From: Sphingorhabdus profundilacus
GTDB lineage: Bacteria; Pseudomonadota; Alphaproteobacteria; Sphingomonadales; Sphingomonadaceae
Direction: 5' to 3'
DNA: 64,000 nucleotides
Assembly: GCF_009769755.1 (NCBI RefSeq)
Contig: NZ_SDWJ01000001.1
Span: 124,001 to 188,000, forward strand
This document shows, in pieces, positions 8,768 to 16,389 of this stretch. The notes below the pieces were generated by a model, which was given only the letters and a program-made list of their open reading frames with translations, was not told the DNA's origin and did no database searches. Every line of letters starts with the position of its first letter. The first letter of the stretch is position 1. A program made the translations under genes and the position numbers.

Positions 8768-9604
8768 CTAGAAAGTGGCGCTGGATGTTGCAAGCCCGAA
8801 CGGCACGATCTTGTTATCCGCGTCGTGGCCAATATCAGCGGCGCCCAGGAAGGTGATGCCGCTGTTTCGGCACCAGCGCTTGGCAATTTCGATTGCGCCT
8901 TCGCCAAAGGGGCGGTCATTGTCGGGCACATCGCTGACCCGGCCGAGCCGCAAACCGGAAAGCCCAGCGTCTTTCAAATGGCTGCTCACATGAAAGAAAG
9001 CGCGGTCAAAGGCATAGAGATATTCGCTAACTTCTTCGATCATGAGAACATGGCCCTTAAGGTCCGGCATCAACGGCGTCCCGACCATCATGGCCAACGT
9101 CATCAGATTGAAGGCCGCATAGCGTTCGCCTGCCTGTATATGCGGCTCCAGCGATTGCGGGTTGCGGTCGGCGATCCAGTCGAGCGCGCGGATGACGGCT
9201 GCCTCGCCACCTGTCCGCCGGATATCTGCCGGCATCGGGCCGTGGGCAAGGTGCAGAAAACCGTGGCGCTTAAGGCAGCCGAGCAGATTGCCCTGATCGC
9301 TATAGCCCATGTAGAGTTTGCGGCGCGCCACGTCCTTCAAGCTGGCAACCGCGCTTTCGGCGATCCGGCATGCGCCATATCCGCCCCGCACAAACCATAT
9401 GGCGTCAACGCCGGGGTCGTTGGCGAGATCGACGAAAGCGGACAGACGCTCCAAATCCGTCCCTGCAAAATGGCCATTCTCGGTGAAGCATTGCGGGTCG
9501 AACAATAACTCCGCATCGGGATGATGCGTGGCCGCCAACGCAGTCACGCGATTGGCGTCTTCGCGGGTAAAGACGGTTGAGGGGGCGCAAATCCCGATCT
9601 TCAT
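8768..9604 (-). CDS. ldcA: LD-carboxypeptidase, S66 family
   Basis: Expected to remove the terminal D-alanine from murein tetrapeptides in the cytoplasm. The 278-residue protein keeps the S66 Ser-Glu-His triad by comparison with the E. coli enzyme: Ser102 in GYSDQG, Glu in LMIEEVSE and His in DIGHDADNK, along with the conserved RGGYGACR segment. It is divergent from the Mur ligase at 9694 across 89 bp. The two activities are consecutive in murein recycling. Confidence 0.88.
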   Translation of the reverse strand: MKIGICAPSTVFTREDANRVTALAATHHPDAELLFDPQCFTENGHFAGTDLERLSAFVDLANDPGVDAIWFVRGGYGACRIAESAVASLKDVARRKLYMGYSDQGNLLGCLKRHGFLHLAHGPMPADIRRTGGEAAVIRALDWIADRNPQSLEPHIQAGERYAAFNLMTLAMMVGTPLMPDLKGHVLMIEEVSEYLYAFDRAFFHVSSHLKDAGLSGLRLGRVSDVPDNDRPFGEGAIEIAKRWCRNSGITFLGAADIGHDADNKIVPFGLATSSATF

Positions 9605-9693
9605 GTCTGCCGTTCCTTCCGCCCGTCAATGTTCAACCACGCTTTAACATCGTGCATGTTGCCAAAGCCAGCGCCACGCAATAGCGGGGATGG

Positions 9694-11085
9694 ATGAGCA
9701 ATACCAAATCCTATTTCTTCTGTGGCATTGGCGGTTCAGGTATGCTGCCGCTCGCCACTATATTGGCGGAGCAGGGCGCAGAAGTCGCCGGGTCCGACCG
9801 TGCGCTGGACCAAGGGCGTCTGGGGGCAAAGTTCGAATATCTGCAAGCGCGGGGCATGGACCTGTTCGCGCAGGATGGAAGCGGCCTGACATGCGGGGGG
9901 CAGATTTTGGTAGCTTCCGCTGCGGTCGAAGACAGCGTGCCCGATGTCGCCAAGGCCAAGGCGCTGGGTTGCGCGCGCATGACGCGGGCCCAGTTGCTTG
10001 CAGAATTGTTCAACGCATCCCCGCGGTCGGTTGCCGTGGGCGGAACGAGCGGCAAATCGACGGTAACGGGTATGATCGGCTGGATCGCCAGCGAACTGTC
10101 CTGCGACCCTACGATAATGAACGGCGCCGTCATGCGTAACTTTGCAGATGCCGACGCACCCTTTGCCAGCAGCCGGGTGGGCAAGGGCGGACTGTTCATC
10201 AGCGAAGTGGATGAAAGCGATGGTTCTATCGCGCTGTTCCAGCCGGAAATTGCGGTGCTGAACAACATCACACTTGACCACAAAAGCCTTGCTGAATTGC
10301 GGCAGTTGTTCGGCGATTTTGCTGCGCGGGCGAAGTGCACGGTTTGGAACGCCGATGATCCCGAAAGTGTCGCGCTCATGGCGGGAAAATCCAAGGCGGT
10401 TTCCTTTGGCTTTGCGGAGAAGGCCGAATATCGGGCTGTCGATCTGGTGGAGGCCCCCCTGTCGGTCGAATTTCGGCTGCTGGTGAAAGGGGCGGAATAT
10501 GCGGTAAAGCTGGCGGTGCCGGGACGACATAATGCGGCCAATGCGCTGGCGGCGCTTGCCGCAAGCGGGGCGCTGGGACTTGATCTGGAAAAGGCCGTTG
10601 CGGCCATCGGCCGGTATAAAGGGCTGGCGCGCCGTTTCGAGATTATCGGCACCACGCGCGGCATTACCGTCATCGACGACTTCGGCCACAACCCGGACAA
10701 GATATCGGCGACTCTCGATACGTTGAAAGCGTTCCCGGGCCGGGTCATTGCCTTTTTTCAACCGCATGGTTTTGGACCCTTGCGGGTGATGGGAAAGGAA
10801 CTTGCCGAGGTGTTCGCGGCAAAGCTGGTTAGCAGCGATCTCCTCTATCTTTGTGATCCTGTCTATTTTGGCGGCACCGTGGACAAAACTATCGGTGCGG
10901 ACAACATCGTTGCACTTGTTAATAGTGCAGGGACGGTGCGCGCCGAACATATTGTTGATAGGGTCGATTGTGCAAAGCAGATAACCGCCGTTGCACGACC
11001 GGGCGACCGGATTGTAATCATGGGCGCGCGGGATGACACGCTGAGCGCTTTTGCCGCAGAAATGTTGGACAATATTCGCGGCTAA
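9694..11085 (+). CDS. Mur ligase family protein, probable murein-peptide recycling ligase (Mpl-like)
   Basis: A 463-residue ATP-dependent ligase with the MurC/Mpl layout: N-terminal GIGGSGMLPLA nucleotide site, the P-loop GTSGKST near residue 115, a central domain with NNITLDH, and a C-terminal domain with DDFGHNP. An Mpl role (attaching recycled tripeptide to UDP-MurNAc) is inferred from the divergent LD-carboxypeptidase and from the absence of a dcw cluster around it. A second MurC cannot be excluded. The start ATG at 9694 has GGGGA just upstream. Confidence 0.75.
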   Translation: MSNTKSYFFCGIGGSGMLPLATILAEQGAEVAGSDRALDQGRLGAKFEYLQARGMDLFAQDGSGLTCGGQILVASAAVEDSVPDVAKAKALGCARMTRAQLLAELFNASPRSVAVGGTSGKSTVTGMIGWIASELSCDPTIMNGAVMRNFADADAPFASSRVGKGGLFISEVDESDGSIALFQPEIAVLNNITLDHKSLAELRQLFGDFAARAKCTVWNADDPESVALMAGKSKAVSFGFAEKAEYRAVDLVEAPLSVEFRLLVKGAEYAVKLAVPGRHNAANALAALAASGALGLDLEKAVAAIGRYKGLARRFEIIGTTRGITVIDDFGHNPDKISATLDTLKAFPGRVIAFFQPHGFGPLRVMGKELAEVFAAKLVSSDLLYLCDPVYFGGTVDKTIGADNIVALVNSAGTVRAEHIVDRVDCAKQITAVARPGDRIVIMGARDDTLSAFAAEMLDNIRG

Positions 11086-11139
11086 GTGCCCGCAAAAAAA
11101 TATGGTAAAGAAAATACGTGGGCGTCCGTTTCTTGGCTC

Positions 11140-12267
11140 ATGAACAATTTATCTCTCGATATGGGTGGCAGCACCGACGCTGCCGGTGGCCTCTTAAAGT
11201 GGCTTTGGGGACGTAAACCCGAGGTCCGCAATCCGAATGTCCGCGAAGAATTATCGCGTGATGACCGGTTTATGATGCGACATGGTGCCATGGTCGAAGA
11301 TATCTGTGAATTTCTGGCGCGCGCCGGACTGGACCCGATCCCCGACCATTATGAGTTAGCTTGGCTCTATTTGGCCGGGGCTTCGAGTACCCAGAGGCAC
11401 ATGATTGAAGCCCATATGCTGGAACATGGCGGCATTGCCCCTGTTCACGCTACCGGCCTGCTTGATGTCATGCGGAATGCCATTAGCGAGCGTGAATTGG
11501 CCCAAATGGTCGAGAAGGCCAAAAGTGATATCAATGAAGCGCAATTGACGGCGGATCGATCAGGTCAGGAAGTTGCGAACTTCGGGGTGGCGCTGGGAAT
11601 TTCAGCCGACTCTCTGGCCGATCCCGATGCGGCGCGTGAGGCCGTCATTAAGCTACAAAATCTGACCAAGAATATGATGGAACGGGCCGCCAAGGCCGAA
11701 GCGGAATTGAAAGAACGCTCCAAAGCCATGTCTCAGTTGAAAAGCCGGTTGGTGCAAAGCCAGAAGCAGGCGCTCAGCGATGCGCTAACTGGACTTCCCA
11801 ATCGCAGGGCGTTCGATCTTCAGTTAGACGAGGCTATCGAAAACGCACATGAAACCAAGCAACCCTTGTCAGTGGCTTTTTGTGACATTGACCATTTCAA
11901 AAGGGTCAATGATACCCACGGCCACGCCGTTGGCGACCGGGTCATCAAACATGTCGCACAGGTGCTGAAAAGCTGCGCCGGGGCAAAAGCCCATGTCGCG
12001 CGGCACGGTGGTGAAGAATATGCCCTGTTGTTCGAAAATATGAACGCATCGTTCGCATGCGATCTCCTCAACAGCGCTCGCGCCCGACTGGATGCCAAAA
12101 GGCTTGTAGCCAAGGACACCAATTCAACGATCGGCGAAGTCACCATTTCCTGCGGTGTTGCCACCTTACAGATAGGCGAAACCGGCGCATCCATGCTCAC
12201 CCGCGCCGATCAGGCGTTATATGAAGCCAAAAACACCGGCCGCAACCGTATCTGCATCGCGCCTTGA
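11140..12267 (+). CDS. GGDEF-domain diguanylate cyclase
   Basis: Predicted to make cyclic di-GMP. The N-terminal 200 residues contain no recognised sensor domain, only a helical, coiled-coil-like segment (about 160-215, ending MSQLKSRLVQSQKQALSD). The GGDEF domain follows, with DALTGLPNRRAFD, DIDHFKRVNDTHGH and the active-site signature RHGGEEY. The inhibitory RxxD site expected five residues before the signature is absent. The start is uncertain: the frame is open from a GTG at 11086, directly after the preceding stop, and 11140 is the first ATG. Confidence 0.88.
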   Translation: MNNLSLDMGGSTDAAGGLLKWLWGRKPEVRNPNVREELSRDDRFMMRHGAMVEDICEFLARAGLDPIPDHYELAWLYLAGASSTQRHMIEAHMLEHGGIAPVHATGLLDVMRNAISERELAQMVEKAKSDINEAQLTADRSGQEVANFGVALGISADSLADPDAAREAVIKLQNLTKNMMERAAKAEAELKERSKAMSQLKSRLVQSQKQALSDALTGLPNRRAFDLQLDEAIENAHETKQPLSVAFCDIDHFKRVNDTHGHAVGDRVIKHVAQVLKSCAGAKAHVARHGGEEYALLFENMNASFACDLLNSARARLDAKRLVAKDTNSTIGEVTISCGVATLQIGETGASMLTRADQALYEAKNTGRNRICIAP

Positions 12268-12395
12268 CTTGCCTCGACTTGGTGATCTGAACTTATCTCA
12301 GGAACCATTGTGGAGCGAAGCCTTTTTGACCGAAGTAAAATGCACCCGTGCAGATATGGCCGAATCGCTTGCATTCCCTGAAAAAGCCACCTAAG

Positions 12396-12448
12396 CGCCC
12401 CACTTCGCTCAGGCCCGCCTGACCGAAACGAAGAAAGCCGGAGGGGCG
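12396..12448 (+). promoter_or_regulatory. candidate S6:S18 autoregulatory leader hairpin
   Basis: The rpsF leader can fold into a stacked stem: CGCCCC (12396-12401) with GGGGCG (12443-12448), CTTCG with CGAAG, and TCAGG with CCTGA around a CCCG loop. The 3' side carries an unpaired AAAGCCGGA. Known S6:S18 operator RNAs have a CCG in a bulge beside a stem, which this resembles. It lies about 46 nt before the rpsF start. Assignment is by inspection only. Confidence 0.45.
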
Positions 12449-12494
12449 TTCGCATGGTGCGGCGTCAGCGATCGGTAGGAACAAGGAAACGCCC

Positions 12495-12941
12495 ATGCCG
12501 CTGTACGAGCATGTATTTTTGGCGCGTCAGGACCTGTCACAGGCTCAAGTCGACGCGCTGGCTGAAAATGCCACCAAGATTGTGGAAGACAATGAAGGTA
12601 AAGTCATCAAGACCGAAACCTGGGGTCTTCGCACATTGACCTATAAAATCCAGAAAAACCGCAAGGCACATTTTGTCATGCTGGACATCGAAGCTTCCGG
12701 CGCAACCATTGCCGAGCTTGAACGCCAGACCCGCATGAACGAAGACGTGATCCGTTACATGACCGTCCGCGTTGACGAACATGAAAAGGGACCGTCGGTC
12801 ATGATGCGTAAGAGCGACCGTCCAGAGCGCAGCGAACGCGGCGGCTTTGGTGGTGATCGCGATCGCGGTGACCGTGGCGACCGTGGCGCCCCGCGTGGTG
12901 ACCGTCCCGACCGCGCACCCCGTGCAGAGCAGGAGGCTTAA
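12495..12941 (+). CDS. rpsF: 30S ribosomal protein bS6
   Basis: A small-subunit protein that pairs with bS18 on the platform of the 30S subunit. The first 100 residues are the typical S6 domain ([29 protein letters not shown]). The tail from about residue 115 is a run of GDR repeats ending in an acidic terminus, a common alphaproteobacterial extension. It leads the operon rpsF-rpsR-rplI, with 3 bp to rpsR. Confidence 0.97.
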   Translation: MPLYEHVFLARQDLSQAQVDALAENATKIVEDNEGKVIKTETWGLRTLTYKIQKNRKAHFVMLDIEASGATIAELERQTRMNEDVIRYMTVRVDEHEKGPSVMMRKSDRPERSERGGFGGDRDRGDRGDRGAPRGDRPDRAPRAEQEA

Positions 12942-12944
12942 ATC

Positions 12945-13169
12945 ATGGCACGTCCGTTTTTCCGTCGTCGCAAGTCCTGCCCGTTTCAGGGTAAAGATGC
13001 GCCAAAGATTGATTACAAAGATGTACGCCTGCTTCAGGGCTACATTTCCGAGCGCGGCAAGATTGTCCCGTCGCGCATCACCGCCGTTTCGGCAAAGAAG
13101 CAGCGTGAGCTGGGCCAGGCTATCAAGCGCGCCCGTCACATCGGCCTTCTGCCGTACATTGTGAAGTAA
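12945..13169 (+). CDS. rpsR: 30S ribosomal protein bS18
   Basis: A 74-residue basic protein that binds bS6 on the ribosome. It has the N-terminal [12 protein letters not shown] segment and the conserved core [19 protein letters not shown] followed by [13 protein letters not shown]. It lies between rpsF and rplI with gaps of 3 and 11 bp, so it is clearly co-transcribed. Confidence 0.97.
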   Translation: MARPFFRRRKSCPFQGKDAPKIDYKDVRLLQGYISERGKIVPSRITAVSAKKQRELGQAIKRARHIGLLPYIVK

Positions 13170-13180
13170 GGAGCCGGAAT

Positions 13181-13858
13181 ATGGATATCATACTTCTCGA
13201 ACGCGTTGAAAAGCTGGGTGCTATTGGTGATGTTGTCACTGTGAAGGATGGCTATGCCCGTAACTTCCTGTTGCCGAACAAGAAAGCCCTGCGCGCAAAT
13301 GATGCAAATCGCAAGGTTTTCGAAGCCAACCGCGCCCGCATCGAAAGCGATAACGCGACTCGCCGCGACGAAGCGCAAGCAGCTTCGGGCAATGTCGAAG
13401 GCAAGCAGATCGTTCTGATCCGCGCTGCATCGCAAACCGGCCAGCTTTATGGTTCGGTTTCGGTTAAAGACATCGTCGATGGCCTGAACGCACAGGACGC
13501 CAAGGTCGCCAAGTCAATGATCGTGCTCGAACGCCCGATCAAAACACTTGGCCTGTTCGACGTGCGCGTTGTTTTGCACCCCGAAGTTTCGGTGATGGTC
13601 AAGGTCAACGTTGCCCGTTCGGATGACGAAGCCGAACTGCAAAAAGACGGTGTCAATGTTCTCGACCAGATGTTCGAAGCCGAACAAGCCGAGATCGCTG
13701 CCGAAGCCATTGAAGCCCAGGTCGAAGCTGAAGTGGCTGCCGATGCTGCTGATGCAGCCGAAGCTGCCGCAAATGCAAAGCGCCGCGAAGAACAGGCAGC
13801 CGCCAAGGCTGCTGCTGAAGCTGAAGGCGGTTTGTCGGCGGATGCCGGCGACGCATAA
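13181..13858 (+). CDS. rplI: 50S ribosomal protein bL9 with long acidic tail
   Basis: The two-domain L9 fold is evident: N-terminal domain with LLERVEKLGAIGDVVTVKDG and YARNFLLP, and a C-terminal rRNA-binding domain to about residue 150. At 225 residues it is about 75 longer than the usual 148. The extra tail is Ala/Glu-rich and predicted to be helical or disordered. AGGAG precedes the ATG. It ends the operon, followed by a strong terminator. Confidence 0.96.
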   Translation: MDIILLERVEKLGAIGDVVTVKDGYARNFLLPNKKALRANDANRKVFEANRARIESDNATRRDEAQAASGNVEGKQIVLIRAASQTGQLYGSVSVKDIVDGLNAQDAKVAKSMIVLERPIKTLGLFDVRVVLHPEVSVMVKVNVARSDDEAELQKDGVNVLDQMFEAEQAEIAAEAIEAQVEAEVAADAADAAEAAANAKRREEQAAAKAAAEAEGGLSADAGDA

Positions 13859-13880
13859 GTTTTTCGTCACGAAGCAAATG

Positions 13881-13914
13881 AGCCGCTCGATCAACAGGTC
13901 GGGCGGCTTTTTTG
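13881..13914 (+). terminator. rho-independent terminator after rplI
   Basis: AGCCGCTCGA pairs with TCGGGCGGCT across an 8-base loop and is followed by TTTTTTG. It sits 23 bp after the rplI stop. Confidence 0.9.
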
Positions 13915-13935
13915 TGTCTGCTTTTCCTGTTGTCT

Positions 13936-14013
13936 CGTCATCCTGAACTTGTTTCAGGATCTTAATTTTATGTCGCCCGGAAAGTGAGATGCTGAAACAA
14001 GTTCAGCATGACG
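13936..14013. repeat. REP-like inverted repeat, CGTCATCCTGAAC family
   Basis: CGTCATCCTGAACTTGTTTC begins at 13936 (arm to 13961) and its near reverse complement occupies 13988-14013. The spacer is about 26 bp. A second member of the family lies at 55503-55678. These are typical dispersed intergenic repeats of sphingomonads. Confidence 0.85.
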
Positions 14014-14058
14014 AATGGTTGGTGTTGGCCGTGCGCGCCAATGTGCTAAGTCTGCGCG

Positions 14059-14565
14059 ATGACCGCGCCGATCATTATCACTGCCGAAATGGGCAAAGCG
14101 GATCAGGCATGGTCCAACGCATTGCGCCGGGCGCACTTCCCGGCGGAGCGCAACTTTCTGGACGCGCATATAACCCTGTTTCACCATTTGCCGCCCAGTC
14201 ATTTGGCGGAAATTAAATCCCGACTGTCGGCACTGGCGAAAGAATGCCCTGCGCCAGTCGCGACACTGTCCGATGTGATGATGTTGGGACGCGGCGTCGC
14301 CTATCGGGTGGAAAGCCCCGAATTGCTTGCGCTTCGTGATGAGTTGGCGGCGGAGTTCCAGGGGCTTCTCATTCCGCAGGATCAATCGCGCCCACGCTTG
14401 CACATCACGGTCCAGAACAAGGTCGAACCCGCCATTGCCAAGGCCCTGCATGCCGCGCTGGTGCAAGATTTCAGGCCGCGTCCGCTTGCGATTGCGGGAC
14501 TTGGTGCCCATTATTACAGGGGCGGTCCTTGGGACCTAATTGGTCGTTGGTCATTTCGCGGCTGA
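14059..14565 (+). CDS. 2'-5' RNA ligase / 2H phosphoesterase family protein
   Basis: A 168-residue protein with the two HxT motifs of the 2H phosphoesterase superfamily: AHITLFHH near residue 35 and LHITVQNK near residue 115. Members hydrolyse cyclic phosphates or 2'-5' linkages in RNA. The precise substrate is unknown. It lies between a REP-like repeat and the tRNA-Met gene. Confidence 0.85.
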   Translation: MTAPIIITAEMGKADQAWSNALRRAHFPAERNFLDAHITLFHHLPPSHLAEIKSRLSALAKECPAPVATLSDVMMLGRGVAYRVESPELLALRDELAAEFQGLLIPQDQSRPRLHITVQNKVEPAIAKALHAALVQDFRPRPLAIAGLGAHYYRGGPWDLIGRWSFRG

Positions 14566-14571
14566 CAGCCC

Positions 14572-14600
14572 TTGACCCGCCCGAACCCCCCGCTTATAGC
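14572..14600 (+). promoter_or_regulatory. sigma-70 promoter of tRNA-Met
   Basis: TTGACC at 14572-14577 and TATAGC at 14595-14600 are separated by 17 bp, a good housekeeping promoter. The tRNA begins 43 bp after the -10 box. Confidence 0.75.
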
Positions 14601-14642
14601 GCCGCGTGCTTCCCCGCCGATGCAGGGATTCACGCTTGGTAT

Positions 14643-14719
14643 GGCGAAGTAGCTCAGCTGGTTAGAGCGGTGGAATCATAATCCATAGGTCGGGGGTTCA
14701 AGTCCCTCCTTCGCTACCA
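14643..14719 (+). tRNA. tRNA-Met (CAT), elongator type
   Basis: A complete cloverleaf. The acceptor stem GGCGAAG pairs with CTTCGCT, the D arm starts GCTCAGCTGGTTAGAGC, the anticodon loop ATCATAA carries CAT, and the T arm includes GGGTTCAAGTCCC. The CCA end is encoded at 14717-14719. A CAT anticodon could also serve isoleucine after lysidine modification, but the body resembles elongator tRNA-Met. Confidence 0.93.
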
Positions 14720-14726
14720 TTCACCT

Positions 14727-16232
14727 TTACGCAGGTGCCGGACAATATTGCTTCAAATAGGCGTCGTGCGTCGGCATTTGCTGGACGAGGTAGCGGATGG
14801 ATTGCTCCATTTCGTTGATTTCCTTGACCGTCTCCGGTTTGCCGATCACATTGGCCATCGGGTTATGGCCAGTCATTGCGATACCCTGACCCATCATCAC
14901 CGCCGCCCAACTGGTCTCGGTGAACAACTCGTCCTCTTCGCGGAAGATCTGCCCATTCATCTGGAACAATTCGGTCTTTTCCGTCAAGCTGTCGGGCACC
15001 GCCATGTTGCGGCAATAGTTCCAGAATTCGGAGTCATCGCGGCTGGTTGCGTTATAATGCAGAATCAAAAAGTCACGGATGCGGATATATTCTTTGGTGG
15101 TCAGCCGGTTGAATGCATCTTCCTGAGTCTGGGTAATGCCGTCCAGCGACAAGAGGGCGATCAGCTTATTGATGCCGGTGTTCACAAGGTGGATTGAGGT
15201 TGATTCCAACGGTTCCATGAAGCCGGCCGCCAATCCCAAAGCCACCACATTCTTGTTCCAGAATTTCTTGCGCCGGCCTGTGGTAAAGCGCAGGAAATTG
15301 GGTTCGGCACCCGGCTTGCCGGCGATGTTGCCCACTAATATCGAATGCGCCTCGTCATCGGACATATATTCGCTGCAATAGACATGACCATTGCCGTTGC
15401 GGTGTTGCAGGGGGACTTGCCATTGCCAGCCTGCCTTGTGTGCGGTTGCGCGGGTGTAGGGCAGGGGGCCGCTGCCATCTTCGCGAACGCAGGGCAGGGC
15501 CACGGCCCGGTTACAGGGCAGATAGTTGGACCAGTCTTCATATCCGGTCTTCAACGCCTGTTCGATCAACAGTCCGCGAAAACCGGAGCAGTCGATAAAC
15601 AAATCGCCTTTAACAGTGTCACCATTGTCCATGGTCAGCGAGGTGACATACCCGGTTTCACTATCTAATATGACATCAGCAACCTTGCCTTCGCGCCGCA
15701 CGACACCTCTTGTTTCGGCGTAGTTCCGCAAAAAGCGCGCATAGCGGCCCGCATCAAGATGATAGGCATAATTGACAGGCGGCAAATCTTCGCGCTGGAA
15801 ATCCGCTGTGCGGGCAAAGCGGCCGAAATAGGCGGCCATGGTTTCCACGTTAAACGCTTGTATGGGGCGCTTATCGCCTAATTGGCGCATTTTGTGCCAG
15901 ACCTGATGAAATGAAACGCCTTCAATCTGATATCCATACGCACCGAATGGATGGATGTAGCTGTCGCCCAATTTACCCCAATTGACGAACTGGATGCCCA
16001 GTTTGAAACTGCCTTGTGCAGCGGCAAGCATTTCCTGTTCGCTGACGCCCAGCAACTGATTGAATTCGACAAAGGGCGGTATCGTCGCCTCGCCCACCCC
16101 TACTGTGCCGATTTCTTCCGATTCAATCAGGGTGATTTCCACCTGTTTTCCGGTGCAAAGGCGCGACAGGGCGGCGCCCGCCATCCAGCCAGCCGTTCCC
16201 CCACCTACGATTATGATATGTTCAATGGCCAT
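14727..16232 (-). CDS. tryptophan-halogenase family flavoprotein
   Basis: A 501-residue FAD-dependent halogenase-like protein. The FAD site GGGTAGWMAG is at 10-19, the GVGEATIPP motif at 45-53, the catalytic Lys at 77 in SFKLGIQFVNW, the WxWxIP signature appears as WQWQVP at 269-274, and a Glu in EPLESTSIH at 343. The key residues therefore look intact. Homologues are often found beside TonB receptors in glycan loci, where their real substrate is unclear. It is divergent from the receptor gene, and two LacI-type operators lie between them. It begins 8 bp past the tRNA on the opposite strand. Confidence 0.88.
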   Translation of the reverse strand: MAIEHIIIVGGGTAGWMAGAALSRLCTGKQVEITLIESEEIGTVGVGEATIPPFVEFNQLLGVSEQEMLAAAQGSFKLGIQFVNWGKLGDSYIHPFGAYGYQIEGVSFHQVWHKMRQLGDKRPIQAFNVETMAAYFGRFARTADFQREDLPPVNYAYHLDAGRYARFLRNYAETRGVVRREGKVADVILDSETGYVTSLTMDNGDTVKGDLFIDCSGFRGLLIEQALKTGYEDWSNYLPCNRAVALPCVREDGSGPLPYTRATAHKAGWQWQVPLQHRNGNGHVYCSEYMSDDEAHSILVGNIAGKPGAEPNFLRFTTGRRKKFWNKNVVALGLAAGFMEPLESTSIHLVNTGINKLIALLSLDGITQTQEDAFNRLTTKEYIRIRDFLILHYNATSRDDSEFWNYCRNMAVPDSLTEKTELFQMNGQIFREEDELFTETSWAAVMMGQGIAMTGHNPMANVIGKPETVKEINEMEQSIRYLVQQMPTHDAYLKQYCPAPA

Positions 16233-16283
16233 ATTCTCTTGCCCTTCATGAAACGCATCGACCTTGAGCGCAAGTATCGAAAT

Positions 16284-16297
16284 TGTGAACGTTCATA
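16284..16297. promoter_or_regulatory. LacI-type operator 1 (halogenase/TonB receptor region)
   Basis: TGTGAACGTTCATA is a near-palindrome centred on AACGTT. It closely matches the sites at 16306 and 26794. It sits between the divergent halogenase and receptor genes. Confidence 0.7.
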
Positions 16298-16305
16298 TTG
16301 CCTCT

Positions 16306-16319
16306 TGTGAACGCTCTCA
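16306..16319. promoter_or_regulatory. LacI-type operator 2 (halogenase/TonB receptor region)
   Basis: TGTGAACGCTCTCA is a second, more degenerate copy placed 22 bp after the first, about two helical turns. This spacing would put two dimers on the same face of the DNA. Confidence 0.65.
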
Positions 16320-16375
16320 ATTGCCGTTACAACAGCTATTAACATGTGGGAACTATACCCGCAGAGCAAGCATCA

Positions 16376-16389
16376 GGGAGGATCAATTG
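16376..16389 (+). promoter_or_regulatory. ribosome-binding site that fixes a TTG start
   Basis: GGGAGG at 16376-16381 is followed after five bases by TTG at 16387-16389. This defines the start of the TonB receptor and excludes the longer open frame from 16264, which would run through both operators. Confidence 0.8.

Noticed and set aside
9711-10950. Long minus-strand frames (345 and 404 residues) over the Mur ligase
   Set aside because: Antisense shadows in a coding region with high third-position GC; no recognisable motifs.
12847-13164. Alternative frame over the rpsF tail and rpsR
   Set aside because: Overlaps two ribosomal protein genes in another frame; arises from GDR repeats.
14643-14719. 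tRNA-Ile2 (lysidine-modified CAT) instead of tRNA-Met
   Set aside because: The body and stems resemble elongator tRNA-Met of alphaproteobacteria; not fully excluded.
14643-16232. tRNA 3' end as an integration site for a genomic island carrying the glucan locus
   Set aside because: No integrase and no repeated tRNA 3' end were found downstream; the glucan genes look native in composition.
16264-16386. N-terminal extension of the TonB receptor
   Set aside because: It would translate the two operators; a strong ribosome-binding site supports TTG at 16387.
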